A DNA stretch of 6,332 nt from JASJBU01 sp965372385 (GTDB taxonomy: Bacteria > Pseudomonadota > Gammaproteobacteria > Chromatiales > Chromatiaceae), in the NCBI GenBank assembly GCA_965372385.1, contig CBDVCD010000214.1, forward strand, positions 1-6,332, read 5' to 3'. The notes beneath the pieces were generated by a model. That model did no database searches and had not been told where the DNA came from. It saw only the letters and a list, made by a program, of their open reading frames with translations. The position numbers were made by a program, and so were the translations under genes. Positions within the stretch are counted from its first letter, which is position 1, and every line of letters begins with the position of its first letter. This document shows, one piece after another, positions 6,291 to 6,332 of this stretch.

Positions 6291-6332
6291 GTGCACACCT
6301 GCCTTTGGCGAAAATGAATAATCTTGTCAGTA

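Noticed and set aside
6314..6332. ATG at 6314 as the start of a further gene
   Set aside because: Only six codons are visible before the window ends and no Shine-Dalgarno precedes it, so it cannot be supported.

Overview
The window looks like chromosomal sequence from a gammaproteobacterium. The evidence is a GC-rich coding stretch with a ppiB-lpxH pair, an arrangement familiar from gammaproteobacteria such as E. coli, and two encoded proteins that closely resemble the E. coli ones as I remember them. A sulfur-oxidising or Chromatiales-like host is a plausible guess, but the sequence does not prove it.

All four genes are on the + strand and tightly packed. The window opens inside ppiB (cytoplasmic cyclophilin; its first ~25 codons lie upstream). 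lpxH (lipid A biosynthesis pyrophosphohydrolase) follows with no spacer: the ppiB TAG is directly followed by the lpxH GTG in the same frame. After 56 bases with a good Shine-Dalgarno comes a very large gene (1204-5280, 1358 aa) for an exported, polytopic inner-membrane protein of no family I can name. Six bases later is a 291-aa EamA/DMT-type transporter gene (5287-6162). The last 170 bases hold no supported gene. They are visibly more AT-rich and contain three copies of a GTTGGGTTA-type motif in alternating orientation, which can form nested hairpins and look like a dispersed intergenic repeat.

The main point of interest is the 1358-aa protein. Reading it against itself shows two homologous halves of about 650-700 aa. 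Each half starts with a signal-peptide-like hydrophobic stretch ending in A-X-A, followed by a cysteine pair, a long beta-rich periplasmic region with matching motifs at a near-constant offset of 695-701 residues, a cluster of about four membrane helices, an extracytoplasmic loop and a last helix. The only cysteines of the predicted mature protein are these two pairs. This suggests an ancient duplication and fusion of a complete secreted-plus-membrane protein. The function is unknown. The link with lpxH and a DMT transporter suggests, but does not show, a cell-envelope role.
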